Part shown: piece by piece, positions 41,001 to 51,749 of the stretch | Numbering within the stretch: position 1 is the stretch's first letter | How the letters are laid out: the number at the start of each line of letters is the position of its first letter | Assembly: GCF_001598335.1 (NCBI RefSeq) | Contig: NZ_BCYT01000012.1 | Location: forward strand, 24,686 to 88,685 | DNA length: 64,000 nt | Direction: 5' to 3' | Origin: Sphingobium abikonense NBRC 16140 | GTDB taxonomy: Bacteria > Pseudomonadota > Alphaproteobacteria > Sphingomonadales > Sphingomonadaceae | Translations under genes and position numbers: made by a program | Notes under the pieces: model-generated | What the model was told of the DNA's origin: nothing | Database searches by the model: none | Seen by the model: only the letters and a program-made list of their open reading frames with translations

Positions 41001-41186
41001 TTAACCAAAAAAATTTGCCCGCCCTTTTGGGGTGAGTCTTTTGAGTCACACCGCCCGATATGGAGTCCGGCGAGGGGTGAACGACTCAATATCTTGTGGG
41101 TCCCCGCTTCGTTCTCCCCATCATTAACGAATAGGCGAAGGGCGTGCCCTAAGCTACTGATCTTGACGCCGGACTCCGCAGGACTC
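41001..41186. promoter_or_regulatory. ccrM upstream region with six GANTC sites and TTAAC half-sites
   Basis: GANTC, the target of CcrM itself, occurs at 41034, 41043, 41063, 41083, 41172 and 41182. About 0.6 would be expected in 153 bp. TTAACC at 41001-41006 and TTAAC at 41124-41128 look like CtrA half-sites. The set suggests that ccrM expression depends on methylation state and the cell-cycle regulator. Confidence 0.65.
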
Positions 41187-41211
41187 ATCGCATGATCCTC
41201 AAGGAATATAG

Positions 41212-42366
<1,155 letters not shown>

Positions 42367-42377
42367 TTCGCGCACAT

Positions 42378-42456
42378 CCGTTCGCCCTGAACTTGTCGAA
42401 GGGCTTCACTTTTCTTCAAGGAAAGAACGGGGCTTCGACAAGCTCAGCCCGAACGG
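42378..42456. repeat. REP/BIME-like palindromic intergenic repeat, copy 3 (short form)
   Basis: The element starts CCGTTCGCCCTGAACTTGTCGAAG and ends CTTCGACAAGCTCAGCCCGAACGG across two neighbouring blocks. The arms pair; the middle (about 42403-42430) is unique. The last bases AACGGAG supply the GGAG ribosome site of folP, whose ATG is at 42464. Confidence 0.85.
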
Positions 42457-42463
42457 AGTTTAT

Positions 42464-43591
42464 ATGGCTATGCTGCCCACCATCCCCGCCGACGCGCGTC
42501 TCTATCTCAAGCCTTCATGGTTCGTGCCGACGCCGATCGGACTGGATGATGGCACGGCGGCGCGGATGGGCAATGGGCTGATCTGGTTTCAGGGCTATGA
42601 GCTGACCGCGTTCAGCGGCGCGCAGCGGATCGCGCGGACAACCATTCCCGTGGCGGATTTCGAGGCTGCGGTGGCATCGCTGCCCGACCCGCTGGCCCAG
42701 CGCGCGCAGCGGCTGGCCGCCAACATCTCCGCGCTGCGTCCGCCGATGGTCCTGCGCGATCGCACGATCCGGTTCGACGCGCCGCAGGTGATGGCAATCC
42801 TCAACATCACGCCGGACAGTTTTTCCGACGGCGGCACGCATATGGGCGACCCCCAGGCGACGGCCGACGCGGGCTTTGCCATGGCGGCGGCGGGCGCGGC
42901 GCTGATCGACGTGGGTGGGGAATCGACGCGGCCCAAGGCGACAAAGATATGGGAGGGCGATGAAATCAAGCGGGTCGTGCCCGTCATCGAACGGCTGGCC
43001 GCCTCCGGCGTGCCGGTGTCGATCGACACGCGCAAGGCTGCGGTGATGGAAGCGGCGCTCGGCGCCGGCGCGGGCATCGTCAACGATGTGAGCGCGCTGG
43101 CGCACGATCCGCGCAGCCTGGAGGTGGTGGCGCGCGCCGGTTGCCCCGTCATCCTGATGCACGCGCCATCGACCGGCGATGACCCGCATCATAATCCGGC
43201 CGGCTATGGCGATGTCGTCGCCGACGTCTTTGACCATCTGGAGGCGCGGATTACAGCCTGCCTGAATGCCGGGATCGCGAGGGATCGGATCATGGTCGAT
43301 CCCGGGCTGGGCTTTGGCAAGAGCCTGTCTGAAAATCTGGCGCTGGTGAACGGCCTTGCGACATTCCAGGGGCTGGGCGTGCCGCTGCTGTTCGCTGGCA
43401 GCCGCAAGCGGCTCATTGGCGCGCTGTCCAACGAAGCGCCCGCCGCTGATCGGCTGGGCGGATCGGTCGCGCTCGCTTTTCGCGCGGCGCAACTGGGGGC
43501 GCAGATGGTGCGGGTGCATGACGTCAAGGAAAGCGTTCAGGCGCTGCATCTGTGGCGCGGCCTGGCGGACGCGGGCCTCAGCGCCATTTAG
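42464..43591 (+). CDS. folP: dihydropteroate synthase
   Basis: FolP joins p-aminobenzoate to the pterin pyrophosphate made by FolK and is the sulfonamide target. The 375-residue product is longer than usual (about 280). An N-terminal part of about 110 residues precedes the TIM barrel, as in other sphingomonads. The barrel begins VMAILNITPDSFSDGG (about residues 108-123), continues with LIDVGGESTRPKA, PVSIDTRKAAV, GIVNDVSAL, and MVDPGLGFGKSL, and ends with FAGSRKRLIG. The GGAG before the ATG comes from the end of the repeat element. The frame is open upstream into the repeat, which I take as non-coding. Confidence 0.95.
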   Translation: MAMLPTIPADARLYLKPSWFVPTPIGLDDGTAARMGNGLIWFQGYELTAFSGAQRIARTTIPVADFEAAVASLPDPLAQRAQRLAANISALRPPMVLRDRTIRFDAPQVMAILNITPDSFSDGGTHMGDPQATADAGFAMAAAGAALIDVGGESTRPKATKIWEGDEIKRVVPVIERLAASGVPVSIDTRKAAVMEAALGAGAGIVNDVSALAHDPRSLEVVARAGCPVILMHAPSTGDDPHHNPAGYGDVVADVFDHLEARITACLNAGIARDRIMVDPGLGFGKSLSENLALVNGLATFQGLGVPLLFAGSRKRLIGALSNEAPAADRLGGSVALAFRAAQLGAQMVRVHDVKESVQALHLWRGLADAGLSAI

Positions 43592-43633
43592 CAACGGGTA
43601 TCATTTTACCCGTCAGCAAAGCCGCGCATTTGC

Positions 43634-43662
43634 TTGACTTGCGTGTCGAGACTCGTCATTAG
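43634..43662 (+). promoter_or_regulatory. rplM promoter, TTGACT-N17-CATTAG
   Basis: TTGACT (43634-43639) and CATTAG (43657-43662) are 17 bases apart, 65 bp before the rplM start. The same spacing and a similar -10 occur upstream of rpsD and rpsF. Confidence 0.65.
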
Positions 43663-43726
43663 CGCCCCACTTCCGGATGTCGGCTTCGATGTCCGGTTTC
43701 ATTTTTCTTGTTTGGAGATTGGCACC

Positions 43727-44206
43727 ATGAAGGCGCTGATGAAGACCACCAAGCCGGCGACCCCGGCAACGGTCGAAAAGAAGTGGATCCTGATCGACGC
43801 GGAAGGTCTCGTCGTCGGCCGCCTCGCTTCGACCGTGGCGAATATCCTGCGCGGCAAGCACAAGCCGTCCTTTACCCCGCATGTCGATTGCGGCGACAAT
43901 GTCATCATCATCAACGCGGGCAAGGTGAAGTTCACCGGCCGCAAGATGACCGACAAGGTCTATTACAAGCACACCGGCTATGCCGGCGGCATAAAGGAAA
44001 CCACGCCCGCCAAGATCCTGGAAGGCCGTTTCCCCGAGCGCGTCCTGGAAAAGGCCGTCGAGCGCATGATCCCCCGTGGTCCGCTGGGCCGCCAGCAGAT
44101 GCGCAACCTGCGCATCTTCGCCGGCGCCGAGCATAATCACGAAGCCCAGAACCCCGAAGTGCTCGATTTCGCATCGCGCAACCGCAAGAACAAGGTGGGT
44201 GCATAA
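43727..44206 (+). CDS. rplM: 50S ribosomal protein L13
   Basis: L13 is an early assembly protein of the 50S subunit. The 159-residue product shows [42 protein letters not shown] sequence near the start. [47 protein letters not shown] follows, the conserved C-terminal half. The frame is open upstream to 43634, but GGAG at 43714-43717 and the promoter place the start at 43727. The stop overlaps the rpsI start as TAATG. The call is certain. Confidence 0.97.
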   Translation: MKALMKTTKPATPATVEKKWILIDAEGLVVGRLASTVANILRGKHKPSFTPHVDCGDNVIIINAGKVKFTGRKMTDKVYYKHTGYAGGIKETTPAKILEGRFPERVLEKAVERMIPRGPLGRQQMRNLRIFAGAEHNHEAQNPEVLDFASRNRKNKVGA

Positions 44207-44745
44207 TGTCCGATAACCGTCAGTCCCTGTCCGACCTCGCGTCGCTGACCGCCAACGCGCCCGCCACCGCCGCGCCGGCCGCCGCCGCCGAAGGCGAAGC
44301 GCCTGCCGCTGCGCCGGTTGCGCCCTCGGCTCCGCTGCGCCAGCAGGAAATCGACGCACTGGGCCGCGCCTATGCGACCGGCCGCCGCAAGGATGCCGTC
44401 GCCCGCGTGTGGGTGAAGCCCGGCACCGGCAAGATCACGGTCAATGGCCGCGACCAGGAAATCTACTTCGCCCGTCCGACCCTGCGCCTCGTCATCAACC
44501 AGCCCTTCGGCGTGACCGATCGCGTTGGCCAGTATGACGTCGTCTGCACCGTCAAGGGCGGTGGCCTGTCGGGTCAGGCCGGCGCGGTCAAGCATGGCAT
44601 CGCCCAGGCGCTCAGCAAATATGAGCCGGCGCTGCGCAGCGCGGTCAAGGCCGAAGGCTTCCTGACCCGCGACAGCCGCGTCGTCGAGCGTAAGAAGTAC
44701 GGCCGGGCCAAGGCACGCCGCAGCTTCCAGTTCTCGAAGCGCTAA
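44206..44745 (+). CDS. rpsI: 30S ribosomal protein S9 with Ala/Pro-rich N-terminal extension
   Basis: S9 reaches the P-site tRNA with its C-terminal SKR tail. The C-terminal 130 residues are standard: [47 protein letters not shown], and the end RRSFQFSKR. Before this is an extension of about 50 residues, mainly Ala, Pro and Glu ([20 protein letters not shown] and on), likely disordered. The total of 179 residues is longer than the usual 130. Such extensions occur in sphingomonads. It is coupled to rplM, and the operon ends in a strong terminator at 44772-44797. Confidence 0.97.
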   Translation: MSDNRQSLSDLASLTANAPATAAPAAAAEGEAPAAAPVAPSAPLRQQEIDALGRAYATGRRKDAVARVWVKPGTGKITVNGRDQEIYFARPTLRLVINQPFGVTDRVGQYDVVCTVKGGGLSGQAGAVKHGIAQALSKYEPALRSAVKAEGFLTRDSRVVERKKYGRAKARRSFQFSKR

Positions 44746-44771
44746 GTTTCCAGAACAGAAGAATTCGGGAA

Positions 44772-44797
44772 GGGGCTGGTTTTCCAGCCCCTTTTTT
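44772..44797 (+). terminator. terminator of the rplM-rpsI operon
   Basis: GGGGCTGG (44772-44779) pairs with CCAGCCCC (44784-44791) around TTTT, followed by six T. It lies 27 bp after the rpsI stop. Confidence 0.92.
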
Positions 44798-44876
44798 CAT
44801 GCGTCATGGAAGATTGCCTGATTATCCAGATCGAAGAATAGCCTTCGTTGCGCATCCGGATCGACTGCAACCTTTG

Positions 44877-44902
44877 TTCATGTTCGTCCGTTTTCATGGG
44901 GA
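44877..44902 (+). promoter_or_regulatory. EcfG-like promoter of csbD (one mismatch)
   Basis: GCAACC (44877-44882) and CGTT (44899-44902) are 16 bases apart. The consensus is GGAACC-N16/17-CGTT, so there is one mismatch. It lies 22 bp upstream of csbD, a typical general-stress gene. Confidence 0.5.
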
Positions 44903-44923
44903 ATTCAGCAAAGGAGAAGTCAC

Positions 44924-45106
44924 ATGGGCGAACTGACCGATAAGGCGAAGGCCGTGGCGAACAAGGCCGCCGGCGCGACCAAGGAAGCGATCGGCAAGGC
45001 GACCGACAATGAACGTCTGGAAGCCGAAGGCAAGGCGCAGCAGGCCAAGGGCACGGCGCAGGACGTGTCGGGATCGGTCAAGGGTGCGTTCGGCGACAAG
45101 GTCTGA
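44924..45106 (+). CDS. CsbD-family stress protein
   Basis: CsbD proteins are small, abundant, mostly disordered and induced in general stress; their action is not settled. The 60-residue product is lysine- and alanine-rich: ELTDKAKAVANKAAGATKEAIGKATDN, then ERLEAEGKAQQAKGTAQDVSGSVKGAFGDKV. The GxxKEAxGKxTxxxxLxAEGxxxxxxG spacing is the family signature. AAGGAG stands well before the ATG. An EcfG-like promoter precedes it and a strong terminator follows at 45132-45158, so it is a single-gene unit. The product is basic in one half and acidic in the other, as others are. Confidence 0.93.
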   Translation: MGELTDKAKAVANKAAGATKEAIGKATDNERLEAEGKAQQAKGTAQDVSGSVKGAFGDKV

Positions 45107-45131
45107 GCCGCGCTACCGATTTGAAGGTGAA

Positions 45132-45158
45132 CCCCGCCTCGAAAGAGGCGGGGTTTTT
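45132..45158 (+). terminator. csbD terminator
   Basis: CCCCGCCTC (45132-45140), GAAA loop, GAGGCGGGG (45145-45153), then TTTTT. It reaches to the stop codon of the convergent symporter gene. Confidence 0.93.
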
Positions 45159-46537
45159 CATGTCGCTCCGTCTTGCTGGTGCGCCAGATAGTCTTTGACA
45201 TCGCGCCGTAATTCGTCGGCGCAGAGGTAGAGCGCGATGACATTGGGGATCGCCATCAGGAAGAAGCTGCTGTCGACAATGCCGACCACGCGGCCCAGGT
45301 CGATGGCAGCGGCGGGTGGCAGGGCGACGATGTAGAGAACCTTGTAGGTCCATTGCGCTTTCGGCCCGTTGCCGAACAGATAGCCCCAGGCCTGCAAACC
45401 GTAAAAGCCCCAGGCGACGAGCGTGGAATAGGCGAAGAGGAACACGACCACCGCCAGCAGCCACGGGAACCAGGGCGACACCTGCGCGAACGCTGCGGAG
45501 GTGATGGCGATGCCCTCCAGTCCGCTGTTCCAGGTACCGGCCGCGACAAGGGCGAGGCCGCCCAGCGCGCAGACGATCATCGTGCCCAGCAGCGGTTCCA
45601 GCAGCGCCACCAGCCCTTCGGACACCGGATGCTGGGTCCGCGCGAGGCTGTGCGCCATCACCGCAGACCCTACGCCCGCCTCGCTGGCGAAAACAGCGCG
45701 GCGCATCCCCGCGACGAATGCGCCGACCGCGCCGCCGGTCGCTGCGTCGCCCGACCATGCCCCGTTCCAGATCAGCGTCAGCGCGGCGGGGATATCCGCG
45801 ACATGCAGGATCAATATCGCAAAGACGCCGCCTAGATAGACAGCAACCTTGAGCGGGGTAAGGCGCTTGGACACTTCGCCCAGCCAGGCCGCGCCGCCCA
45901 GCGTCACCAGGGCAACCGCTCCGGCGATGAAGACGCCATAGGCCCAGCCATTGGTCATGCCGGTGACGACCTGAACCTGCGCGAAGCTCTGGTTCACCTG
46001 CACCATCGGGATAGCGCCGAACAGCGCGAAAAAGGCATAGGAGCCGCCCAACGCCAGCCCGACCCTGGGCCACCCGCGCGCGGCGCCAACGGCTTTCAGA
46101 ACATACATCGGCCCGCCATGCACATGGCCGCGATCGTCGAACACGCGATATTTGAGGCCCAGCGTGACCTCCGCCATCTTCACCGTCATGGCGAACCAGC
46201 CGATGATGAACATCCACAGGATCGCGCCAGGCCCGCCCATGGTCAGCGCGACCGCGACCCCGGCAATATTGCCAAGGCCGATCGTGCCCGACAGGGCGGT
46301 GGATAGTGCGCCCCACTGGCTGACATCGCCCTTCGCCTCGCCCTCCTGTGGCTGGGTCCGCAGGATACGAACCGCGCGGCCGACCTGTCTGATGTTGGGA
46401 AAGCCGAGCCAGAGGGTGAAGAACAGCATCGGCAGCGCCAGATAGAGCACGATGAGTTCGATCTGCGTGCCCAGCAATGGCACCTTGAAAAACACGGCAC
46501 CCGACAGGCCGTCGACGAAGGCATTGAAATTTTCCAT
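45158..46537 (-). CDS. AGCS-family sodium:alanine (amino acid) symporter
   Basis: AGCS carriers bring in alanine or glycine with Na+. The 459-residue protein has about eleven helices. The family signature is [28 protein letters not shown] (about residues 78-105), followed by [15 protein letters not shown] and [36 protein letters not shown]. The frame is open upstream into glmM, but the start [11 protein letters not shown] at 46537 is the usual N-terminus. It is divergent from glmM by 100 bp and convergent with csbD. Exact substrate (Ala, Gly, Ser or D-Ala) cannot be read from sequence. Confidence 0.93.
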   Translation of the reverse strand: MENFNAFVDGLSGAVFFKVPLLGTQIELIVLYLALPMLFFTLWLGFPNIRQVGRAVRILRTQPQEGEAKGDVSQWGALSTALSGTIGLGNIAGVAVALTMGGPGAILWMFIIGWFAMTVKMAEVTLGLKYRVFDDRGHVHGGPMYVLKAVGAARGWPRVGLALGGSYAFFALFGAIPMVQVNQSFAQVQVVTGMTNGWAYGVFIAGAVALVTLGGAAWLGEVSKRLTPLKVAVYLGGVFAILILHVADIPAALTLIWNGAWSGDAATGGAVGAFVAGMRRAVFASEAGVGSAVMAHSLARTQHPVSEGLVALLEPLLGTMIVCALGGLALVAAGTWNSGLEGIAITSAAFAQVSPWFPWLLAVVVFLFAYSTLVAWGFYGLQAWGYLFGNGPKAQWTYKVLYIVALPPAAAIDLGRVVGIVDSSFFLMAIPNVIALYLCADELRRDVKDYLAHQQDGAT

Positions 46538-46637
46538 CGCGTCCGGATGCCGCCGGGCGGGTGGAATGTCGATCAAAGATTGCTATGGGCGGGTAAGGAT
46601 GGACTCCGCGCGTGCGGCCCCAAGCGACGAGGGACAA

Positions 46638-47978
46638 GTGAGCAGGCAATATTTTGGCACCGACGGCATACGCGGACGGACCAACCAATGGCCGATGACC
46701 CCGGACCTGGCGATGAAGGTCGGCATGGCGGCAGGCACCCATTTCCAGCGCGGCAGCCATCGCCACCGCGTGGTGATCGGCAAGGATACGCGCCTGTCGG
46801 GCTATATGGTGGAAAATGCGTTGGTGGCGGGTTTCACGGCGGTCGGCATGGACGTGGTGCAGTTCGGCCCGATCCCGACGCCCGCTGTCGCCTTGCTTGC
46901 CCATTCGATGCGCGCCGATCTGGGGGTCATGATATCGGCCAGCCACAACCCCTTTTTCGACAATGGCATCAAGCTGTTCGGGCCGGATGGGTACAAGCTG
47001 TCGGACGAGGATGAACTGAAAATCGAGGCGCTGCTGGATCAGACGATCGAACTGGCGGCGTCCAAGGATATTGGCCGCGCCCGCCGCGTGGAGGATGCGC
47101 GCGGGCGCTATATTCACGCGGTCAAGTCCAGCTTTCCCGCCGACCTGCGGCTCGACGGACTCAAGATCGTGGTCGATTGCGCCAATGGCGCCGCCTATCA
47201 GGTCGCGCCGTCGGCCTTTTGGGAATTGGGCGCGACCGTTGTCGCGATCGGCGTCTCGCCCAATGGCACCAACATCAATGACAGCTGCGGTTCGACGTCG
47301 CCGATGCTGTTGCAGGAAACCGTCGTGTCCTCGGGCGCGGACATCGGGATCGCGCTGGACGGTGACGCGGACCGGTTGATCGTCGTGGATGAAAAGGGGC
47401 GGCTGGTGGATGGCGACCAGATCATGGCGCTGATCGCCGCCAATTTCGCCGCAGCGGGCACGTTGTGCGGCGGCGGGCTGGTCGCGACGGTCATGTCGAA
47501 CCTCGGCCTTGAGCGGTTTCTGGCGGACAAGGGCATCGCGCTGGAGCGTACCAAGGTCGGCGATCGCTATGTGCTGGAGCGCATGCGTGAGGGCGGCTTC
47601 AATGTCGGGGGCGAACAGTCAGGGCATATGATCCTGTCCGACTATGCGACGACGGGCGACGGCACGGTCGCGGCGCTTCAGGTACTGGCCGCACTGGTGC
47701 GATCGGGCAAGCCCGCGAGCGAGACGCTCCATAAATTCGATCCCGTGCCGCAATTGCTCAAAAATGTCCGCTTCGCCGGTGGCAAGCCGCTGGAGCATGA
47801 CGATGTGCAGCACGTCATCGAGCAGGCGGAAGCCGAACTGGCGGGCGTCGGGCGTCTGGTCATCCGCCCGTCCGGCACAGAGCCTGTCATTCGCGTGATG
47901 GCGGAGGGGGATAGCGAGGACCAGGTGCGCGATGTCGTCGATCGCATCTGCGCCGCGGTGGAAAAGGCAGCTGCCTGA
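46638..47978 (+). CDS. glmM: phosphoglucosamine mutase
   Basis: GlmM converts glucosamine-6-phosphate to glucosamine-1-phosphate for peptidoglycan and LPS. The 446-residue length is normal. It has [14 protein letters not shown] at the start, the phosphoserine loop [18 protein letters not shown] (about residues 99-116), the metal loop DGDADR (about 246-251), and the sugar loop GGEQSGHMI. It ends with [16 protein letters not shown] take the GTG at 46638 ([10 protein letters not shown]) because GAGGGA stands close before it and GlmM usually starts there; an ATG at 46599 would add 13 residues. It leads an operon with DUF1272, thiD and rnhB, all overlapping. Confidence 0.95.
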   Translation: MSRQYFGTDGIRGRTNQWPMTPDLAMKVGMAAGTHFQRGSHRHRVVIGKDTRLSGYMVENALVAGFTAVGMDVVQFGPIPTPAVALLAHSMRADLGVMISASHNPFFDNGIKLFGPDGYKLSDEDELKIEALLDQTIELAASKDIGRARRVEDARGRYIHAVKSSFPADLRLDGLKIVVDCANGAAYQVAPSAFWELGATVVAIGVSPNGTNINDSCGSTSPMLLQETVVSSGADIGIALDGDADRLIVVDEKGRLVDGDQIMALIAANFAAAGTLCGGGLVATVMSNLGLERFLADKGIALERTKVGDRYVLERMREGGFNVGGEQSGHMILSDYATTGDGTVAALQVLAALVRSGKPASETLHKFDPVPQLLKNVRFAGGKPLEHDDVQHVIEQAEAELAGVGRLVIRPSGTEPVIRVMAEGDSEDQVRDVVDRICAAVEKAAA

Positions 47979-48202
47979 TGCTTGAGATGCGGCCCGACTG
48001 CGAACGGTGCGGCGTGGATTTGCCGGCCGATGCGCCGGGTGCGTTCATCTGCTCGTTCGAATGCACATATTGCGCGGCCTGCGCGGAGGCGCTGGATGAC
48101 CGATGCCCCAATTGCGGTGGTGAATTGATGGATCGCCCGACGCGCACCGGCAAGGCGCTGGCGGATTACCCTGCCGCGCAGGAGCGCCGCCACAGGTCAT
48201 GA
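47978..48202 (+). CDS. DUF1272 zinc-ribbon protein
   Basis: This 74-residue protein has seven cysteines: CERC near residue 8, ICSFECTYCAACAEAL (about 29-44) and CPNCGGEL (about 49-56). They make two treble-clef or ribbon zinc sites. The start [16 protein letters not shown] is the DUF1272 signature; the function of the family is not known. The ATG overlaps the glmM stop, and its stop overlaps the thiD start as ATGA. The C-terminus is basic (QERRHRS). A nucleic-acid- or protein-binding role is only a guess. Confidence 0.85.
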   Translation: MLEMRPDCERCGVDLPADAPGAFICSFECTYCAACAEALDDRCPNCGGELMDRPTRTGKALADYPAAQERRHRS

Positions 48203-48960
48203 AACCCGCCCGTATCCTCATCATCGCCGGGTCGGACAGCGGCGGTGGCGCCGGAATCCAGGCCGACCTCAAGACCGTGACCCTGCTGGGCGGATTTGGC
48301 ATGACGGCGATCACCGCTATAACCGCGCAGAACACGCTGGGCGTGCAGGCCGTGCATCCAGTGCCGACCGACATGGTACTAGCGCAGATGGAAAGCTGCA
48401 TCAGCGACATTGGCGTCGATGCGGTGAAGATCGGCATGATCGGATCGGCGCAGACGGCGCTTGCGGTCGCGGACCGGCTGGAAGCGCTGCGGGACGTGCC
48501 GATCGTGTTCGATCCGGTGATGGTGGCGACCAGCGGGTCCTTGCTGGCGGATGACGCCACGATCGCCGCGTTCGAGAGGCTGATGGCTCTGGCGACGCTC
48601 ATCACGCCCAATATTCCTGAATTGGCGGCGCTAGGTGGGGAAGAGATCGCCGCGCGCTTTGGCGCCCATGTTCTCGCCAAGGGCGGTCATGGCGAAGGGC
48701 CGACGCTCACGGACCGTCTGCTGGCGCCGGACCGGGTGCTCAAGGCCTGGAGCAACCGGAAAATCGAAACGATGCACACGCACGGAACCGGCTGCACGCT
48801 GGCGAGCGCGATCGCGACGGGGCTGGGCCAGGGTATGAGCCTGGTCGACGCTATCGAGCGCGCGCGCAAATATGTGCGCGAGGCTTTGGCGCTCGCGCCT
48901 GGTTATGGCAGCGGCCATGGCCCGATGGGCGCACCCATTGGGTTTCACGCCCATGCCTGA
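48199..48960 (+). CDS. thiD: hydroxymethylpyrimidine/phosphomethylpyrimidine kinase
   Basis: ThiD phosphorylates HMP twice for thiamine synthesis. The 253-residue ribokinase-fold protein shows [18 protein letters not shown] (about residues 7-24), [13 protein letters not shown] (about 103-115), and [20 protein letters not shown] (about 193-212) with the anion hole and catalytic cysteine. Both ends overlap with neighbours: ATGA with DUF1272 and an 8-bp overlap with rnhB. No other thiamine gene is near, and no TPP riboswitch is seen before the operon. Confidence 0.94.
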   Translation: MKPARILIIAGSDSGGGAGIQADLKTVTLLGGFGMTAITAITAQNTLGVQAVHPVPTDMVLAQMESCISDIGVDAVKIGMIGSAQTALAVADRLEALRDVPIVFDPVMVATSGSLLADDATIAAFERLMALATLITPNIPELAALGGEEIAARFGAHVLAKGGHGEGPTLTDRLLAPDRVLKAWSNRKIETMHTHGTGCTLASAIATGLGQGMSLVDAIERARKYVREALALAPGYGSGHGPMGAPIGFHAHA

Positions 48961-49552
48961 TTTTTCGCGTGAACTCCTGCATCATCCTGGCCTGGTCGCC
49001 GGTGTGGACGAGGCGGGCCGGGGACCATTGGCCGGCCCGGTCGTCGCTGCCGCCGTTATCCTGCGTGCGGACGATTGCCCAGAGGGGCTGAATGATTCCA
49101 AGCAGCTGACCGCCAAAAGACGGGCGGAACTGGAGACGCAGGTGAAGGCGCGCGCGCTGTGCTGGGGCATCGGTGTCGCGAGCGTCGCGGAGATAGACGA
49201 CCTCAATATCCTGTGGGCGACGATGTTGGCCATGACGCGCGCGGTCGAGGCGCTGAACGCGGATTGCGCGCATGTGCTGGTCGATGGCAATCGCTGCCCC
49301 CAATGGCGCTGGGCATCGACGGCGGTGGTGGAGGGCGACGCCAAATGCCTGTCGATCGCGGCAGCCTCCATCCTGGCGAAGGAGGAGCGGGACCGCATGA
49401 TGATCGCGGCGGCCGCCGATCATCCGCATTATGGGTGGGAGAGCAACAAGGGCTATGGCAGCGCGCGCCATCTTGCCGCGCTGCGTGAACATGGGCCGAC
49501 GCCGCTCCATCGCCGCAGCTTCGCCCCGGTGGCGCAACGCCTGCTTCTCTGA
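48953..49552 (+). CDS. rnhB: ribonuclease HII
   Basis: RNase HII cuts RNA in RNA:DNA hybrids and starts removal of single ribonucleotides. The 199-residue product contains [21 protein letters not shown] (about residues 14-34) with the catalytic D and [23 protein letters not shown] with the third acidic residue, and [17 protein letters not shown] with the fourth. It ends HRRSFAPV as the family does. The frame is open upstream, but the ATG at 48953, 8 bp inside the thiD end, gives the normal N-terminus. It is the last gene of the glmM operon. Confidence 0.95.
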   Translation: MPDFSRELLHHPGLVAGVDEAGRGPLAGPVVAAAVILRADDCPEGLNDSKQLTAKRRAELETQVKARALCWGIGVASVAEIDDLNILWATMLAMTRAVEALNADCAHVLVDGNRCPQWRWASTAVVEGDAKCLSIAAASILAKEERDRMMIAAAADHPHYGWESNKGYGSARHLAALREHGPTPLHRRSFAPVAQRLLL

Positions 49553-49636
49553 GCCCAAGCTGTGCCTTGCCGGGACGGTTGCAATCGCCTGATCTGACGG
49601 GGTGGCAATGCGGCGTCACATGGTTAATAAAAGCTT

Positions 49637-50299
49637 ATGCGCGCGCATCGGCTGCTTCCCCTCCTGTTTATGTTGCTCATCGGCGTGCCCGCCCATGCGC
49701 CTGCCCAGGATTTGAGCCAACATCTGACACAGAATCTGGCGCTTTCACCGGGCGGCTATCGCTGGCTGGAAGATGGCGGCGATGGACCGCTCTACATGAT
49801 CATCAGCATCGAAAAGCAGCGCGTCCATGTCTATCGTGGGGATCGGTTGATCGGCGCCGCCAGCGTCTCGACAGGCATGAAGGGGCATCGGACGCCGACC
49901 GGCGACTATCCCATTTTGCAAAAGCGGCCGTGGCATCGCTCCAATCTTTACAGCAATGCGCCCATGCCCTTCATGCAGCGGCTCACTTGGGATGGCATCG
50001 CGCTGCACGCCGGGCATAATCCCGGCTATCCCGCAAGCCATGGCTGTATTCGCCTGCCTTATGCCTTTGCGCGGCAGCTGTTTGCCTTGACGCGCATCGG
50101 AACGCCGGTGGAGGTGACGCAGGCCCGGCTGAACCCCGCGATCCAGCTCGACGAACTCGTCATCGCCGATCCGGGCAGCGCCATGGTCAGTTTCGATTCC
50201 CGGCCTCCGACCGGCGTGAGCGGTTTTGCGGCCGTCCCCGCAGCTATCCCGCAACTGGATGTCGATCCCGCCATCTTCCTGCCGCGCCTCACGCGCTGA
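49637..50299 (+). CDS. L,D-transpeptidase (YkuD domain)
   Basis: These enzymes make 3-3 peptidoglycan cross-links or attach proteins to the wall, in the periplasm. The 220-residue protein has a signal peptide (LLPLLFMLLIGVPAHAPAQ). The YkuD fold runs from about residue 55 to 155: MIISIEKQRVHVYRGDRLIGAASVS, TPTGDYPILQK and HAGHNPGYPASHGCIRLP. The last holds the catalytic histidine and cysteine (SHGCIRL). A C-terminal extension of about 60 residues has no clear motif. It stands alone between rnhB and an MFS gene. Confidence 0.9.
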   Translation: MRAHRLLPLLFMLLIGVPAHAPAQDLSQHLTQNLALSPGGYRWLEDGGDGPLYMIISIEKQRVHVYRGDRLIGAASVSTGMKGHRTPTGDYPILQKRPWHRSNLYSNAPMPFMQRLTWDGIALHAGHNPGYPASHGCIRLPYAFARQLFALTRIGTPVEVTQARLNPAIQLDELVIADPGSAMVSFDSRPPTGVSGFAAVPAAIPQLDVDPAIFLPRLTR

Positions 50300-50368
50300 C
50301 GCCCTTATTTGCCTTGGCGGGACTTTGTCCGCACAAGGAGGGCGAACCGAAAAAACGATGAGGCGCCG

Positions 50369-51631
50369 ATGCAGGCCAGTGGCATGTCCAACCGATCTCT
50401 GGCCGTGGCGATCCTGTCGACCATCGTCGAATGGTATGATTTCACCCTTTATCTCTATATCGCAACGCTGCTGTCCCGCATCTTCTATGGCGGCGGGGCG
50501 AGCGGCCTGGGGGAAGCATTGGCCGGCTTTGCCCTTGCCTATGCGATGCGGCCGTTGGGTGCGATCGTCTTTGGCCATATCGGGGATCGCTACGGCAGGC
50601 GGCTGACGATGCTGCTCTCCATGAGCATGATGACCGCAGCGATGCTGGCGACCGCACTGCTGCCCACCTACGCGCAGATTGGTTCGGCGGCCGGATGGAT
50701 GCTGCTGGCGCTGCGCTGCCTGATGGCCTTTTCGGTCGGGGGCGAGTATACCGGGGTCGTCGCCTATCTGCTGGAAGGGGCGCAGGCCGAACGGCGCGGT
50801 TTCGTGACCTCTCTGGCATCGGCCGCCAGCGAGATTGGGGCGCTGCTGGCGGCGGGCATTGCGGCGGCGACGGTCGCGCTGCTGGACGATGTTGCGCTGA
50901 TGGCGTGGGGCTGGCGCATTCCCTTCTTTGTCGGGGCGGCGATGGCGGGGGTGATCGTGCTTGCGCGTTCCACGATCGAGGAATCGCCCGACTTTCTGCG
51001 ACAGCAGCGCGAACGGAAAGTGCCGGGCAATCCGCTGCGGGACAGCCTGACCCATCAGCGGATGGCGATCATGCGCGGCTTTGCCATATCGGCGCTGGGG
51101 TCGATCACCTATTATGTCGGGATCACTTATGTGCCGAGCTTCTTGACTGGCACGGGCGCGATGCGGGAGGGGGCGGCGCTCTGGCTATCGACGGCTGCGG
51201 CGCTGGTGGTGATCCTGGTTACTCCCTTCGTCGGCGCTCTGGCTGACCGCGTCGGTCGCCGGCCGGTTCTGCTCGCGCTGGGGCTGGCCGGGGCCGTGCT
51301 GCCCGTGCCGATGTTTTTCCTGATGGCGCAGGCCGGGGGCGGGGCGCTGCTGGGGGCGGTGCTGCTCGCCGCTTTGGGCGGAGAGGTGAGCGCGGTCGGC
51401 GCAGTGACGACGGCCGAACAGTTCCCCGGCGAAGGGCGGCTGACCGGCCTTGCGCTGGGCGCGACGACCGCGACCGCGATATTCGGAGGGCTGACGCCCT
51501 GGATCGCGCATCTGCTGATCGCGCGCACGGGGTGGACGCTGGCCCCAGGCGCTATGATCGCGCTGGTCGCCCTGTTCGTGCTGCCGATGCTGCTCCGCCT
51601 TCCGGAGACTGCGCCAGCGCGTTTGCCATGA
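50369..51631 (+). CDS. MFS transporter, metabolite:H+ symporter (MHS) type
   Basis: This is a twelve-helix importer like ProP, KgtP or ShiA, which take up betaine, organic acids or shikimate. The 420-residue protein has the MHS start VAILSTIVEWYDFTLYLYIATLLSRIF (about residues 12-38) and GAIVFGHIGDRYGRRLTML (motif A). SVGGEYTGVVAYLLEGAQAERRGFVTS (about 120-146) and the second motif A ALADRVGRRPVLL follow. The start at 50369 has GAGG upstream; an ATG at 50384 is possible. It is monocistronic. The substrate cannot be assigned. Confidence 0.9.
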   Translation: MQASGMSNRSLAVAILSTIVEWYDFTLYLYIATLLSRIFYGGGASGLGEALAGFALAYAMRPLGAIVFGHIGDRYGRRLTMLLSMSMMTAAMLATALLPTYAQIGSAAGWMLLALRCLMAFSVGGEYTGVVAYLLEGAQAERRGFVTSLASAASEIGALLAAGIAAATVALLDDVALMAWGWRIPFFVGAAMAGVIVLARSTIEESPDFLRQQRERKVPGNPLRDSLTHQRMAIMRGFAISALGSITYYVGITYVPSFLTGTGAMREGAALWLSTAAALVVILVTPFVGALADRVGRRPVLLALGLAGAVLPVPMFFLMAQAGGGALLGAVLLAALGGEVSAVGAVTTAEQFPGEGRLTGLALGATTATAIFGGLTPWIAHLLIARTGWTLAPGAMIALVALFVLPMLLRLPETAPARLP

Positions 51632-51749
51632 TCAGAAGGATATAAGTCTGGCGGCGCCAGACAAGCGTGCCCTTCAACGTCTTTTTATGTCGCGGCCTGA
51701 AAAGGGCGGGCGCCGCTAGCCGGCACTTTCTGGCCAGGCGCGCCGAAAC

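Noticed and set aside
41001..41015. Full CtrA site TTAA-N7-TTAA before ccrM
   Set aside because: The second half reads AATT, so only a half-site is present; it is mentioned as a half-site and not called as a CtrA box.
45078..47117. 679-residue minus-strand frame across the symporter and glmM
   Set aside because: It covers two well-supported genes in other frames and has no recognisable motif; the symporter frame explains the left part.
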